Source: Talpa occidentalis (Eukaryota; Chordata; Mammalia; Eulipotyphla; Talpidae). Taken from it: DNA of 64,000 nt. The stretch covers positions 80,521,106 to 80,585,105 of the forward strand of contig NW_023601104.1 in assembly GCF_014898055.3 (NCBI RefSeq), in the 5' to 3' direction. Made by a program: the position numbers and the translations under genes. Shown in pieces: positions 1 to 11,423 of the stretch. Each line of letters opens with the position of its first letter. Within the stretch, counting starts at the first letter, position 1. A model generated the notes under the pieces. The model was not told the origin of the DNA. It saw only the letters and a list, made by a program, of their open reading frames with translations, and searched no databases.

Positions 1-547
1 ATAAACTTGGGCCTCTGGACATTTGGCCCAGTCTGTCCTTCCAATGGCTGCCTGTGAGGTGAGCAGAGAAGCTTCTCACCATGATCCCAGCGCAGAGGGT
101 AAAAACCCCTCTGCCAAGAGCTGGCGAAGGTCATGTGCCAGTCCCCCTAGAATGGAAGGACTTCGAGACCAGAGTCCAACTCTAAGAACACAGGCCTGTG
201 TGGCAGAGTTGGGGCTGACACCCAGCCCCTTCAGCCCTTCAGTATCCCTCCGTAGGTGGAAGACTTGGGCAATTAAAAGCATCCACTGTTTGCTCCCTCT
301 CCTTCTCCTCCCTTCTCTGCTTCCTCTCTTTTCTCTGCAGCTGCCAGATATACTGCCAGGCCTTTGTCAACCCCAAAGAAGATCTAAGACTTAAAGCCTT
401 GTTAGGAAAGTGCTGGCCCTGAAACTAACCTGTCCTTATTGAGTCAGGCCTCCATTTTAACTCAGTTTCACGAACCACCACTTCCTTAGAAAACCTCCTT
501 TCCAGGAAGGAAGAGGTGCCCCCGAGTCGTAGTCAGCTGAGGCTGAC
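1..547. other. Unique noncoding sequence
   Basis: I recognise no gene or repeat here. A pyrimidine-rich run near 285-340 followed by CAG looks like a 3' splice acceptor, but no convincing exon follows it. The open frames are short, overlap on both strands and have no family resemblance. Confidence 0.5.
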
Positions 548-850
548 TTAGTCAGCTTAGGTTGCTATAACAAAGTAACAGGCTCCCCGACTTGCAGGCA
601 GCAGAAGTTTATTTCTTGCAGTCTGGGACTTACGAGGTCAGGGTGCCAGTGTCTTGGGGGAGGACCCTCTCCCTGGCCACAGCGTTCTTCTTGTGTCCTC
701 ACATGGTGAAAGGCTGAGGGAGCTCTGAAGCGTCCCTTACAAGAGCCCTAATCCAACTCATGAGCCCTCGTGGCCTAATCACTTCCCAAAAGACCCCATC
801 TCCAAATCCCAGCCCCATTGCAGGTTAAGATTCCAGTGTGAATTAGACTT
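548..850 (-). mobile_element. MLT1-type LTR (ERVL-MaLR), antisense, degraded
   Basis: The stretch follows the reverse complement of the MLT1 LTR consensus as I know it. In order it has the GCTATAACAAAGTAAC end, the 'agaagtttatttcttgcag' segment, the 'gtcctcacatggtgaaagg' segment, the 'agagccctaatccaactcatgag' region and the 'ggcctaatcacttcccaaa' region. It looks like a solo LTR because no internal retroviral sequence is visible on either side. Substitutions and small deletions throughout indicate an old insertion. The match to the family is strong; the subfamily is not assigned. Confidence 0.8.
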
Positions 851-2689
851 AGCACTAAGGCTTCCTGGCTAGGAAATGGAGCCAGTCTGCTCTGGAGTGA
901 TCTGCATGATGGGGCAGAGGCTGCAGGGAGAGGGGCTGAGAACGGCAGGAATCGCACGCAGACAGTGCCCCTGGAGCCCCGCCTTCCACCCCCTTCACTC
1001 CTCTTTGCACTAAAGACTTTGCCCCTGAAGCCCTCGGTCCTGGCAGAGGGGCATCTCATGGAGCCCTGAGTTCTTACCCCAACTTGTCCCTAGGGCATGC
1101 CCCCTCTGACCTGGTGTGCAGGTGCCCCATGTGTGATGGGGAGCTCACGACGCCCTCTCTTCTGGAAGGTGCAGACCTCGCTGGTGGACTCCAGCTGTGG
1201 ACAGAGGCCCCTGTCCCTTCTTTGAACAGAATTTCCAGAAAGCAACAAGTGCGCTCGTCTTCTCTAAGTGCAGCTTTATTGGCAGTTGGCTTCTTGTAAT
1301 ATATTTTTAATATACTATGTAGGCTGTATCTGAGTAAATCAGTAGGTGTGTTTTGAAATTAAATATTTGCTAAGGGCTAGGTTCTCCTGGTGTTAAATTA
1401 TTGATAACAGACTCACAGCCCCTGTATGAGACTTGATGATATATGGTTTTTGAGTGACCTGCCATTTATTAGACTTTATCTGCCCATGAAATCCATTTCC
1501 AATTCAGACCATATCTACTCTGGGATTGCTTGCCAGAAATCCATTCCCAGGTTTCTCCTTATTTCAGTGAAATATCTCTGGCTCAGCACCTTTTCCCAAG
1601 GTGGCTGATCTAATCGCAGCCCAATCTCTTATCACTTCTCATTTCCTCTGGCAGGTCTGTCAAACTGGGAAGTGCATCTTGGGGACACTCTGAAGCCATA
1701 GGCGCCCCATCCCTTTGCCCTTTGCCTGTACAGCGAAGGTGGGAAGAGGTGAGCTCCAGAACCAGGGCCCTGCCCGAGGGCCTGTGAACAGCAGCAGGCC
1801 CTCCTTTCTAGAAGCCTCTCCCCGCCTTCCCTTCTGTCAGAAGCCTCGCCTCTCCCCTCCCCATACACTGCTCAATGACCCCCAGCAATTAGAACTCATT
1901 TGCATGGCATGGCAGGCTGCTGCCACCTTTCCCAGCTCCGCCTTCCACCCCGACTTCTCTGTAGACAGGTGCCTGCTTCTGCTGCTGAAGGGCCAGCTGG
2001 CAGGGGAACTCTGACATGTCATCACAGAAATAAAATTTGTCACCTCTGTGTTCCCAACCTCTGTTCTTTCATGTTTAACCAGCACTCTGAATCTTTATAA
2101 ACATGCCAGGGTTTCTATTTTTATTTCCTAATTAATTCAGAAAAGGAACAGAAGACATTGCTAATGATAGAAAAGAGAAAGGGGCAGGTAGGACTGAGGT
2201 GGCTTTTGCTTTTCAGCTGGATAAGGCAACTGCATGAAAGCGGGGTCCAGATATTTGAGAAAAGGCTTGGGGCTTGTCAATGCCTGGGTGCCCCTTGGGC
2301 TGTTGTAGACCCTCAGAACTGATGACCAGGTCTAAATTGATCATATACAATGACAAACTCGTCTTTTATATGAATGGACAGTGATACCTTGTTTTCCCAC
2401 ATATCAGGGAGAATAGTAATATTTTTATTATATATATATATTCATTTTTTAAATGCTTGCAGTGTATTCTTTTTAGCACTACTTTGGAAATTATATTCTC
2501 TGAGTATATTAAACCCAACTTAACCTTTGTCTTGATTCAAATCATCTTTATAAATGTCTAGAACTGTGTACTTTAATGATTCCAGACTCTTAACAACCTT
2601 GTGGATGTAGTGTTTTAATTAAATGAGCATTTCCTCCATCCTGATGTTACCAAAAAAAGGCTAAAATAACAGACATGAGATAATGGAAA
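851..2689. other. Unique noncoding sequence
   Basis: No gene and no repeat that I can name. It contains an AT-rich segment around 1300-1450 and an octamer-like ATTTGCAT at about 1897-1904, a motif too short to interpret alone. Confidence 0.45.
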
Positions 2690-2880
2690 GAGTTCTAAAC
2701 TTAGACTCAAAACTCTGGTTCTAATTTAAGTCTGATCATTAATGAGCTGTTTGACCTTTAGCAAGTCTCTTAACCTCTCTGAGGATTTATTTCTTCATCT
2801 ATAAAAACAGGGAGATGGATGATAGTATTCCCAAGGTTGTTTAGATTTTTAAAATTTTGTAACTTTATCATGAAGGGCCC
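2690..2880 (+). repeat. MIR SINE relic
   Basis: The core of the ancient mammalian MIR family is readable in order: a 'tggttctaatttaagtctg' part, 'agctgtttgacctttagcaagtc', then the well known 'cttaacctctctgaggatttatttcttcatctataaaa' segment. Divergence is high, as expected for an element spread before the placental radiation. The ends are approximate. Confidence 0.75.
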
Positions 2881-3084
2881 TGCCAGGGGTACAAGGATGG
2901 GGGTGTATGGATGGAGGTGCATGAATGGGGGTACAACCTAGGTGTTCTGTGTTTCAGTTCATAAGGGCTTTTGAGGTTAAGATTATTTGCCTCTTTATGA
3001 TGAGACCTAAATTGCTAAGATTTCCTGAACATTGTGCTGGCTTTGAAGCTTTCTCTATTCCATGGGTTGCAAATGCTAGCCTCT

Positions 3085-3290
3085 GAGCCAAATTTAACCC
3101 ACCACCTGTTTTTGTAAATAAAATTTTGTTGTAACAGAGTTGTGCTCATTCATTTACATATCGTTTCCGGTTTCTTGTAAGCCACGATGGTAGAGGTGTA
3201 GACAGAGAGAGTATGACCCATGATGCATGAAGTATCTACTGTCTGATCTTTATCTGTACACAAAAAGTTTACCAACCTCTGCTTTCTCCT
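3085..3290. mobile_element. Nonautonomous hAT-like DNA transposon relic
   Basis: It matches the common mammalian repeat that reads 'cctgtttttgtaaataaa(g)tttt...', 'cattcatttacatat', '...gtatgacc...' and ends near 'aaaagtttaccaacctctg'. I know this as a hAT/MER1-group nonautonomous transposon but do not assign the subfamily. A second copy of the same family lies at 63135-63475. Confidence 0.6.
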
Positions 3291-4214
3291 TTTTTTCACT
3301 CTCAGTCTATCACTTTTCATTACAATCACTCTCTTTCCCTGCAAGAATCCATTTTAATTTACCACCTCCACCTGGCTAGAGGCTAAGACACCATACAACA
3401 CAACTAATTGGAATTATGTTTCAAGTCAAAGTCAATAGATTCTGAACAAAAGTTCCAAGGGACAATCTTGGAGCGAAGTGTCAAGTGCCTGGGCTTTCTG
3501 TGTGGGTACTGAGTGGTCTTTCTTATTTACAGTTCTGGCTCTTTCTAGAGAGTTATTTTAGATAGTTGAAATCTTACCATGCTTTGAAATTTCTAGAAAC
3601 ACTTGCTTTTGTTTTGCAGACTGGTTATGGATCTGCCATCAAGCCTGCCTCCTGCATGTCCTTGTGCTTGGTTCTCCTGTTCAGGCTTGATGTAAATGTA
3701 GAGAACCAATCTTAGAATCCAAGGATGTGGGTTCAGATCCTCCTGAGCTGTCTCCTTTCCTGCCCCAAACCTGTTCCTTTGTCTATAAAATTGGAAAGAC
3801 ACAAGTCTGGGGGTGCATTGCAGAGGGTGCATGGGTCAGAGTGTGTGGCCAGGAGTGCGTGGCCCAGGGTGCATGGCCAGCTATGCTACCTGGGTGTCCC
3901 CTCTTTCAGTTCCACTCTTCAACCCCATGGGTGGGGTCCTGGCAAAACTGACATGTCAAATTCTACAACATGACATGGGCCACGAGCTGGGGTCCACTGT
4001 GCCCTAAAAATGACCAAGTGACTCCTCATTTTCCTCGCCCCTATCCAGGAGCACATGCTTTCTAGAGCTCTGCACCTCCTCAGCTTGTGACAAGTCAGAC
4101 TGACTCCTGTGAGCCCTTGTTCCTAGGCAAGAAGCAAAAGGCGTTGGTCTTGGGTCAGGGACACGATGCTGACCTTCACCTGGCCCTAGTCACACCTCAT
4201 CACAGCCCACGGCA
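3291..4214. other. Mostly unique sequence with one MIR
   Basis: Apart from a MIR at 3690-3810 I see no gene here. Around 3808-3885 there is a loose repeat of 'gggtgcatgg' and 'gtgtggcc' units, too irregular to call a clean tandem array. Confidence 0.4.
3690..3810 (+). repeat. MIR SINE relic
   Basis: MIR-like order of a 'gtgggttcagatcctcctg' region, a 'ctgtctcctttcctgcccc' region and 'cctttgtctataaaattgg'. It is degraded and its ends are approximate. Confidence 0.55.
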
Positions 4215-4620
4215 TCAACCCCATTCATTTTAATCATTGATCTGTAGGTAACATGTCCTTTTACTCTGGCTGCTGGTTTTTCTCTGCCTTCATCCCTTAT
4301 CCACAACCCTTTCTCCCTCCCCTCTCAACCTCAGCAGCCCCACTTCACTTATTAATGTGCACTAGTTTTTATAAGTATTTTACTTTGTTGCATTGTCCAC
4401 TGTGTGAATGTCCCATATTTGTCTTTGTCCTTCTGACTTTCTTGGCTCCATGTGCTTCCCTCCAGCTCCTTCCATTCTGCTGTCAATGCAGCATTTTGTT
4501 TTCCCTTGCAGCTGACCAGTGTTTCGTGGTGTGGATGGACCATGTTCTCTTGATCCAGTTCCCTGTCTGTGTGCACTTGGGGTGCTCCCGTGTCCCACTG
4601 CTGTAAAGTACTCCATCAAT
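4215..4620 (-). mobile_element. Decayed L1 3'-region fragment, antisense
   Basis: The plus strand follows, with many changes, the antisense L1 3' region. The readable order is a 'tgtcccatatttgtctttgtc' segment, 'cttctgactttctt', a 'ccagctccttccattctgctg' segment, 'gcattttgttttcc', a 'gaccatgttctcttgatccag' segment and finally 'gtgcacttggg'. The element would therefore be on the minus strand. The assignment rests on remembered consensus order and the copy is strongly diverged. Confidence 0.5.
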
Positions 4621-5244
4621 CCCAATTCTCAGCTGCCAGTGTGTGTGTCTGAGGCCACGTACGAATAGATGCCATCCAGACAACAGCATTCCTCTCTGGT
4701 CTGGAAGTTCCTGAACGGCAGAAACTATTTTATTTTTTAGCACCAAATGTCCAGGGTCCTCTGGCGGCATAAAGATTTTTTGAGGTGGACTCTCTGTGTT
4801 CATTCTGATTGGGATGTAGCTGTATGTCTGTGTAGTGTTCAGTGTTAGAACACAGCCACCTCGTGGAGGAAGTAGCCCTTCCTTCTGGAGATAGAAATAG
4901 AAGGCAGGTAACAGCTGTAGCTACTGCAGGGATGGACCGAAATCTAACGGGAAGGCCTGTCTCAGCCTACTGTTCACCCAAGCTCATGTGGCTTTCTGCT
5001 ACTTCCATCTTTTCCCCAACTCCAAAGCTGGCACTACTCCTCACCTCTACCCCTATCAATAAGTAATCTAGATCAGGCTATGGGAACTGGAAAAAAGGAC
5101 TAATGCACAGCTCAACTTGAAGGTTATCTAAGAAAGAGCTAAACCATCCATAATCCAAATCATGTGTAAATGCATACATTTATATCTCCCTCCTGTTTTG
5201 TGTGCTTTCTTGGAGAGTAAATAGCAAAATCTCCATTCTTTTAT
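4621..5244. other. Unique noncoding sequence
   Basis: No gene and no nameable repeat. The open frames here are short and have no recognisable domain. Confidence 0.4.
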
Positions 5245-5940
5245 TTAAAAAGATACTGGATCTCTGACTTGTGTCAGGCCTTGTGCTGGTTTGGAGTTTG
5301 CAGTATAAAGAGGACAGAGGAGAAGCCCTTGTCGGAAAGAAATTGCTACATAATCAATAAGTAAAGAGATAAGGGAAATAATTGCAAATTGCAATAAGAT
5401 GTAATGAAGGACACAAATGTTAGGGTCCAACTCTCAGGAGGCGGCATTTATAGGGTCTTAAAAAAATCCGGTAAAGGTCATTAGGCAGATGGTAGAAAGA
5501 GGCACTTGCAGGCTTTGCAGAGGCCCCGAGGCTGGTGTAGGCAGCCTGGCTCCCCCCACATCCATGTGGGGAGCCTTTGACCCCACAGAGCCCCAGGAGG
5601 TGGCCAAGACTTTCCAAACTGGAAAGTCTTTGGCCAGTTTCATGCATGGGGATGGCTCTGTCAGATTTCTCTGTAGAGTATCTTATTGTGAAACGGGTCC
5701 CAGGTGAGCAAGAGCACAGCCATGGGGACCAGGTGAGTGAGTGATGTCCCCAGACCAGGGAGAGTAAGGTGAAGTACTGAGGTGGTGAAGATGTAGAGAA
5801 CATTCTGATGGATTGGAATGGATGAGGAGAGGGACAAAGAGATCTTAGGGTGCTGACATCTAGGAAGTAGCATTTACTGAGATGGTAGATGGGAGAAATT
5901 TGGGGGTTGGGAGACAGGTTTGGGGGGAAATCTAACATTA
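5245..5940 (-). repeat. L2 LINE 3'-end relic, antisense
   Basis: The left part reads 'gtgtcaggccttgtgctgg', and further right there is 'aataagatgtaatgaagg' and a 'ggaccaggtgagtgag' segment, in the order expected for the reverse complement of the L2 3' region. An open frame of 197 codons on the minus strand (5420-6013) mostly overlaps this relic. It is proline- and serine-rich, shows no domain, and is best explained as chance. Confidence 0.5.
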
Positions 5941-8770
5941 AGTGCCTGGGTGGCACAGGGCAAGGGCAAAGCTGTGCAGCCTTTTTGTCCTCGCCGCTCG
6001 GGGACGGTGCCACCCTCTGATAAATGGCGACTTTCTAGCTGTGTGTGACTCTCCCCAGGCCCCCACCAAGCCTCTTCAGCTTTTCAAAGAACTCAGCTGT
6101 TCAGCAAAGAAAGAGGAACATGGTTAAAGGGGAAGAGAGACAAGTATACAGGGTTTTCTTTGTGATGCTGATAATGAAATAGAAACTTAACATGAATGAC
6201 GATGAAGAAATGAAAGAGAAACTCGCTTCAGGGCACAAGATGTCTGCCCCGGGGTCGCCTTTCTAAACTTCCACACTGTGACCTTTGCGTGGAGGTCAGG
6301 GTCACGCATGTGTACCTGTCTAGTCTTTCCCTTTCCATTCATCCTCTTTTTCTCTCTCTGCTCTCTTATTCCCACCGGAGAGGACAAAGGCAAGGTGACT
6401 AGGAGGCAAACGGCAAAGCCACAGTCTTCACTCAGGCGACAGGGGGTCAGGGCCTGCTGCTTGGAAATGCAGCCGCCTTCACCCACTACTGCGAGTGAGC
6501 GGTGACCAACTTCCTCTCCCGAAAACCAGTGCCACGAACATAACTTTCCTGGTTTCCGTGTCCTGGAAGATTGAGCTGGTGATCGTGGTGCTACTGAGAA
6601 ACTTTAAAAGGTACATCTGACGTGTCCTCGGTCCTGGAGCCATCATTTTTGACAAAGCCAAATAATAAGGGCGGCATCCTGAGATTTTTAAAAATTAAGC
6701 ATTTGTTGCTTTTTTTAAAAAAACAAAAATTTAAGTTATTTCTTCCCTGTAGGAAAGTAAAGAAATCTGTGATAAAATAATAATTAAATGCTGACAGTGC
6801 TAAATTTCCACCCAGCGTGAGCTGGCAGCAGTTTTACACCAAAACATTAGGTCATTTGAAGAAAAAAAAAAAATCTGATTAAATACCTCTGTAGGCTTTT
6901 CTGATTAGCCGTTCTTAAAAGGGTCCATGACAGTAATGAAAGGGTGTAATTTGACAGCCGCAATTTACTCTTGAAAAAAAAGGTAAAATAGAACAGTGTG
7001 TCTGTGCGAGGTTTCTATGGGAATTTCTTGTTGGTCTTTGCTAGTGGGGTTTGTTTTACTAGTCATTGGTTTCTTTCTAGCAGTTGCAAAGAGCCCACCA
7101 GCCAGGAATTATGTGGGATGAAAAGTGTGTCGCCTACTGGGTAGGGGCCGGGGGACTCCGTGGTTCTTTCCCACGCAGCAGGCTCGTGTCCCCCGGGCTA
7201 AATGGCCTGGACTCGGGCAGGTGTGGGAAGTGAAGTGTAGTGAAGCGTCGGGGGCCCCGGGCTTCCTTCGCGGCGTCTGGCAGCTCCAGCGTCTCTTGCG
7301 TTAGATCTCGATGGTGCGAGGGCTGTGGGCCAGATCTCTGGTGAAGATAGAATGATGATGTGGCGTCTGGAAAATGCTACCACTACCACGAATCACTCTG
7401 CTCACTTTCTCCTGGATTTTACTGGTGACTGGAGGCTTCTGGAATGGGAAAGTGCTTTCCCGTTGGCTCTGTCATAGGCTCCCTTTAGTAGATGTTGGAG
7501 TAAATGACTTGCATGGCTGTGATGAGATCGAATCATAGTTTCAAAGCTTAAAAAAAACCCAGTACTTCATGTTAGTGGTGCAGGCTCTGGGGCAGGGGGG
7601 CTCACGGGATGGGCCTCCAGCATGGAGTCTGAACCCAAGTCCCCCGAGTCCCAGTGAGTGGCCTTTGCTGCCTACTTCCCAGAGACTGCCAGGAAGCTGC
7701 CGCCTGAGCCCCCAGGACTGCCTTCCCAAAGCCCTACAGACTGGGTGGCTTCAAGCAAGAGAAGCGTGTCCTGTCCCATGTTCTAGAGGTTAGAAATCCA
7801 TAATCAAGGTGTTGGCAGGCCATGCAGGCGGAAGCTCCCGGGGCGGGAGGTGGGGGTCCTGCTGTGTGCCTTTCTCCTGCTTCTGGTGTTGCTGGCGATG
7901 CCTGGGCATCCGTGGCTGTGGCAGTAAGGCCCTCGGCCCCCAGCCTCTCCCTGTGTGCACCTCTTTCTGTGTCTCTTCTCTCTTTGGGACACCAGTGCTG
8001 TTGGATTTAAGACCCGCCTCCCTTCATACAACCTCATCTTACCCAGTCGTGTCTGCATGATCTTGGTGCAAACAAGGTTACCTCCCGAGGTTCGAAGAGT
8101 TAGGACTTCAGCACATCTCTAGGCAGGGGACACAAGTCACCTCCAACAGGTGGGGTTGGGTAAGGTTTTTTATGGAGGATTTTGAGAAACATTTGTCTGC
8201 AATGAATCATTCTCACCTTCAACTGTACTTCAGAGCTTGTTCTGACTTTCTGCTTTTCCTGTCAAATGCAGGAACCTGAGTCCTTTCATTTATTATTAAT
8301 GAGGGTGATATGTAGCTTTCACTTTTTAGCAAGGAGGGAGAGCGTGTGAGTCAACCCAAGGATTAGCCATAATGAAAGGATGAAATTAGACACAATTCAG
8401 ACAAGATTTGCGTTGCAGACATTTTTGTAGATTCTCTGGGTTCTTTTTTAGTCCCATTAAAGCCCTTCAGTGGGAGAGCTAATTCTATTTATTTTTATAT
8501 CTGTCCTATATTTGTAATTTAGAATGTATAATAACTTATTCTATATTATTCTACATTTCATCCAGCAATCACAGTTATCCTACAGTTCTCCTTAAGGGTT
8601 ATCTTTTCACTATCCCCTCCCTCTTAATTCACCTTCTGAAAAGCTTGATCATTTTAATTTCTTTAGTCCCATAGTGCTCCTTACAAAATCCATATGGTGT
8701 CCCATCTCCTGCCATTGTTATCACCTTTGAGCTGCTCTCAAACCAAAGAGAAATCCTTCCTGATCTTTAT
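5941..8770. other. Unique sequence with a conserved-looking block
   Basis: No gene or transposon is recognised. The stretch includes the AT-rich candidate conserved element at 6685-6990 and a GC- and CpG-richer patch at about 7140-7330. The rest has no structure I can name. Confidence 0.45.
6685..6990. promoter_or_regulatory. Candidate conserved noncoding element (AT-rich)
   Basis: Unique, non-repetitive, AT-rich sequence with several TAAT-type homeodomain core sites: ATTAAG near 6704, AATAATTAAATG near 6778 and TCTGATTA twice near 6875-6905. It has oligo-A and oligo-T runs but no microsatellite. Blocks like this are often deeply conserved developmental enhancers in mammals. That reading is inference from composition only; no alignment was possible. 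Confidence 0.3.
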
Positions 8771-9046
8771 TTATTTTTTTTAAAGATTTATTTATTTATG
8801 CATACAAGAGCTGGGGTACAGGTCAGAGATGCAGGGGGTGAGAGGATTCAGCAGAAACAGAGTGGGAAACAGAACAGGCAGATTGACCAAAGTAAATTGC
8901 TGAGGGGAGCAGCGGGCGAGTCAGGAGGGGTCTACTGCACCATGTGGGTTGCTCCCTGGCTGGCTGGGGATCAAACTCGTGCTGCAGAGGCTGAGGATTG
9001 CTTCATAGTGCAGTGCTTAACCCCTTGCGCCACCAGGGAGGCCCCC
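8771..9046 (-). mobile_element. T+ tRNA-derived SINE (minus)
   Basis: On the minus strand this reads from a tRNA-like head (CCTCCCTGGTGGCGCAAGG) through a unique body to an AATAAATAAATCTTTAAAA tail. The target-site duplication is clear: CCTTCCTGATCTTTA at 8755-8769 and 9047-9061, a perfect 15-bp pair, so the copy is complete and fairly young. The head keeps A-box and B-box pol III promoter-like segments. Confidence 0.93.
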
Positions 9047-9541
9047 CCTTCCTGATCTTTAAATGTGCCTCGTACCCTTCTACCTCCTCACACTTTGCTC
9101 TGGCACCTCCTGACCTCTGAAGACAAATCCCTTTCCCTTTAAGTCCCATCTGAATACAAACTGCCTTCAGGGGCTCACACTTATACCCTCCAGCAGGGAG
9201 GGATCACTGTCAAGTGAAATCCAGTAGATTTCCCATCAGTACCCCATTTGGATCTCACTGGACTGCCTTGTATTACTCTGTCGTTATAGAAGTTCTGGAT
9301 CAGCAGCCACAGACCCACCTTCTCCTCATGGTTCTGCCATTACCACTTTGTATGTCAGTGGGGCACATAATATCGCCTGCCTTCCTGTGGTTCTCCCTGT
9401 GGTCCTCCCTGTCGTATCTCATATGAGATAGAGCATTGAGATGATATGAAATTCATCTATGAGAAGTACTATTCCAGTACATGTTACTTAATGTACCTCG
9501 ATGTATTCCCCTGTGGAATGGGTCTATTAGTAATAATACCT

Positions 9542-9820
9542 GGGGCCTGCCTGGTGGCGCAAGGGGTTAAGATGCAACCTCTGAAGCTGTCCGCAGCCAC
9601 TGCAGCACGAGTTGGATCCCCAGCCAGCCAGGGAGCAACCCACATGGCGCAGCAGACCTCTCCTGACTAGCCTGCTGCTCCCCTCAGCAGTGTATTTCGG
9701 TCAGTCTGCCTGTTCTGTTCCCCACTCTGTCTCTGGTGAATCCTCTCACCCCCCCACATCTCTGGCCTGTACCGCACCTCTTGTATTTATAAATAAATAA
9801 ATCTTTAAAAAGAAAAAAAA
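9542..9820 (+). mobile_element. T+ tRNA-derived SINE, first of a tandem pair
   Basis: Full-length plus-strand copy. It has the tRNA-like head with 'ggtggcgcaaggggttaag', the box B region 'gagttggatcccc', a body with 'gcagcagacctctcctgac', and a tail with AATAAATAAATCTTTAAAA. It is followed directly by a second full copy. The flanks (AATACCTGG at left, AGTACCCGGTG at right) suggest the two insertions used the same small target region. Confidence 0.93.
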
Positions 9821-9831
9821 AGTACCCGGTG

Positions 9832-10109
9832 GGGCTTCCCTGGTGGCAAAAGGGGTTAAATCTCAGTACTATGAAGCTATCTGCAGCTACTGAAGCATGA
9901 GTTTGATCCCTGGCCAGGGAGGTGACCCACATGGCACAGCAGACCTCTCCTGTCTCACCCCCTGCTCCCCTCAGCAGTGTATTTCAGTCAGTCTGCCTGT
10001 TCTGCTCCCCACTCTGTCTCTGGTGAATCTTCTCACCCCCCACACCTCTGGCTTACACCCTAGCTCTTGTATGCATAAATAAATAAAATAAATCTCTAAA
10101 GAAAATAAT
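9832..10109 (+). mobile_element. T+ tRNA-derived SINE, second of a tandem pair
   Basis: Full-length plus-strand copy lying head-to-tail after the previous one. The duplication is AGTACCCGGTG at 9821-9831 against AGTACCTGGTG at 10110-10120. Its head has 'gcttccctggtggcaaaagg', so it differs slightly from the first copy, which argues for two separate insertions and not a recent tandem duplication. The tail has TCTCT in place of the TCTTT terminator. Confidence 0.93.
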
Positions 10110-10139
10110 AGTACCTGGTGAGGGCTCTTTTAGTCACTC

Positions 10140-10325
10140 TTCTAAGACAGTACCTGGTTTGTGGTGAGTCATCAATTATAGCTGTCATCATCCTCATCTA
10201 CGGCATATTTGAATATAAGATTGTGTGACCCTTTAGGACAGGGAATGTGTTCTGGAATCACCTCCAAGCCCAGGAGGGTGCCTTACACTGGACACTTGTT
10301 CAGGGCTTGCTAAGTGAAGAGTCCC
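10140..10325 (+). repeat. MIR/L2 relic flanking the tandem SINEs
   Basis: The sequence 'acagtacctggtttgtggtgag' and 'attatagctgtcatcatcctcatc' resembles the 3' part of MIR. The following 'gacagggaatgtgttctgg' and 'cttgttcagggcttgctaagtg' resemble an L2 3' end. Both are badly decayed. The 'aataatacctgg' flank left of the SINE pair fits a MIR interrupted by the two SINEs. Confidence 0.4.
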
Positions 10326-11395
10326 TGCCTTGTTGCTGTGTGTAGTACTTATTTTTTCTCCACTCACCAACCCCCCTTCTTCCTAAGACATTAAAATTCC
10401 CACTGATCACTCTTTAGCCTGTAAGTTTTTAAATGAATAGAAATCAACTCTCTGACAGCGGTGTTGATTTTGGCTCTAGACCTAAATTAGTTTGATAGGT
10501 GAATCGCTGTGGTAATGCAGATGTCATCATTCAAAGTGGCCCAAATTCATTTTCCTTTGATACCTCCTCATCAGGCTGTGACATGGGCATGTTTTGAAAT
10601 GGAACATCCTCTATTAGTTTAATTGAGCACAGTTTTGACAGCATCCTAGCTTGGTGGAGTGTCCTCAAAGTAACCCTTGCAGGTATGTGTGAGGGCAGAA
10701 CTGTCCTACAAAATGGTGAGGCAGAAATTTCTGGCACAGTTTTCGCGCCACAGGTGTAGGGTAGCTGGGTAAATGAGAATGAATAAATGGCAAAAACAAG
10801 TTAACCTTGCAGATGACTACTTAGAAGTAAATATTCAGTCTCTTGCTGAAAAATAAATGGCACATGTGTTTACACACATACAAAAATCTGTCGATGGTAT
10901 ATTTTTTGATGTTAGTATAATTCATGAATTCTTTTCGACCCCATCCCTGCTTTGGATAAATCTTGCCGATATAATTTCCTCATGGAGTCCAAGTCTACCA
11001 ATTCCTGTTTTTTATGTGGATCTAAAGGTAGAAATCCATTGGGGGATAATGTGGGTGTATTTCTTTCCTTTGCATAAACCATGGGTCAGTGTGCATGGCG
11101 GTGATGCTCAAAATATGCTGACCACAAATTTTCTTCCCAGGACATGGGGTTTGAGTGATTTTACCAAGAACTGGTGGTATGACAGTGACATCAACAGTGG
11201 TTACTTAGGAGGAGTGTTCCCACAGGGGTGAAACGGGACAGTGTTCAACTCCTGCTTCATAGATACAAGTCTTAAGGGAAGTGGTGTGACCCCAGGGATG
11301 GCCCCAGGGAAGAGACAAAAAAGCAAAAAAGATCTGGTTATTTTGAGATGATTGTGAATTGATGTGACATTCGTTCCAGAACCCCTTTCCTTACA

Positions 11396-11423
11396 TACAC
11401 ACACGCACACACACACACACACC
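11396..11423. repeat. CA/TG microsatellite
   Basis: A short run of CA dinucleotides with one interruption (CACGCACAC). It is a typical mammalian dinucleotide microsatellite and likely polymorphic in length. Confidence 0.9.

Noticed and set aside
285..400. Splice acceptor and exon after the pyrimidine tract
   Set aside because: The following frame ends quickly, has no domain and no donor site that I can support.
5420..6013. 197-codon minus-strand open frame
   Set aside because: Most of it overlaps wording I assign to the antisense L2 relic. The peptide has no domain and is rich in proline and serine, as chance frames in such DNA often are.
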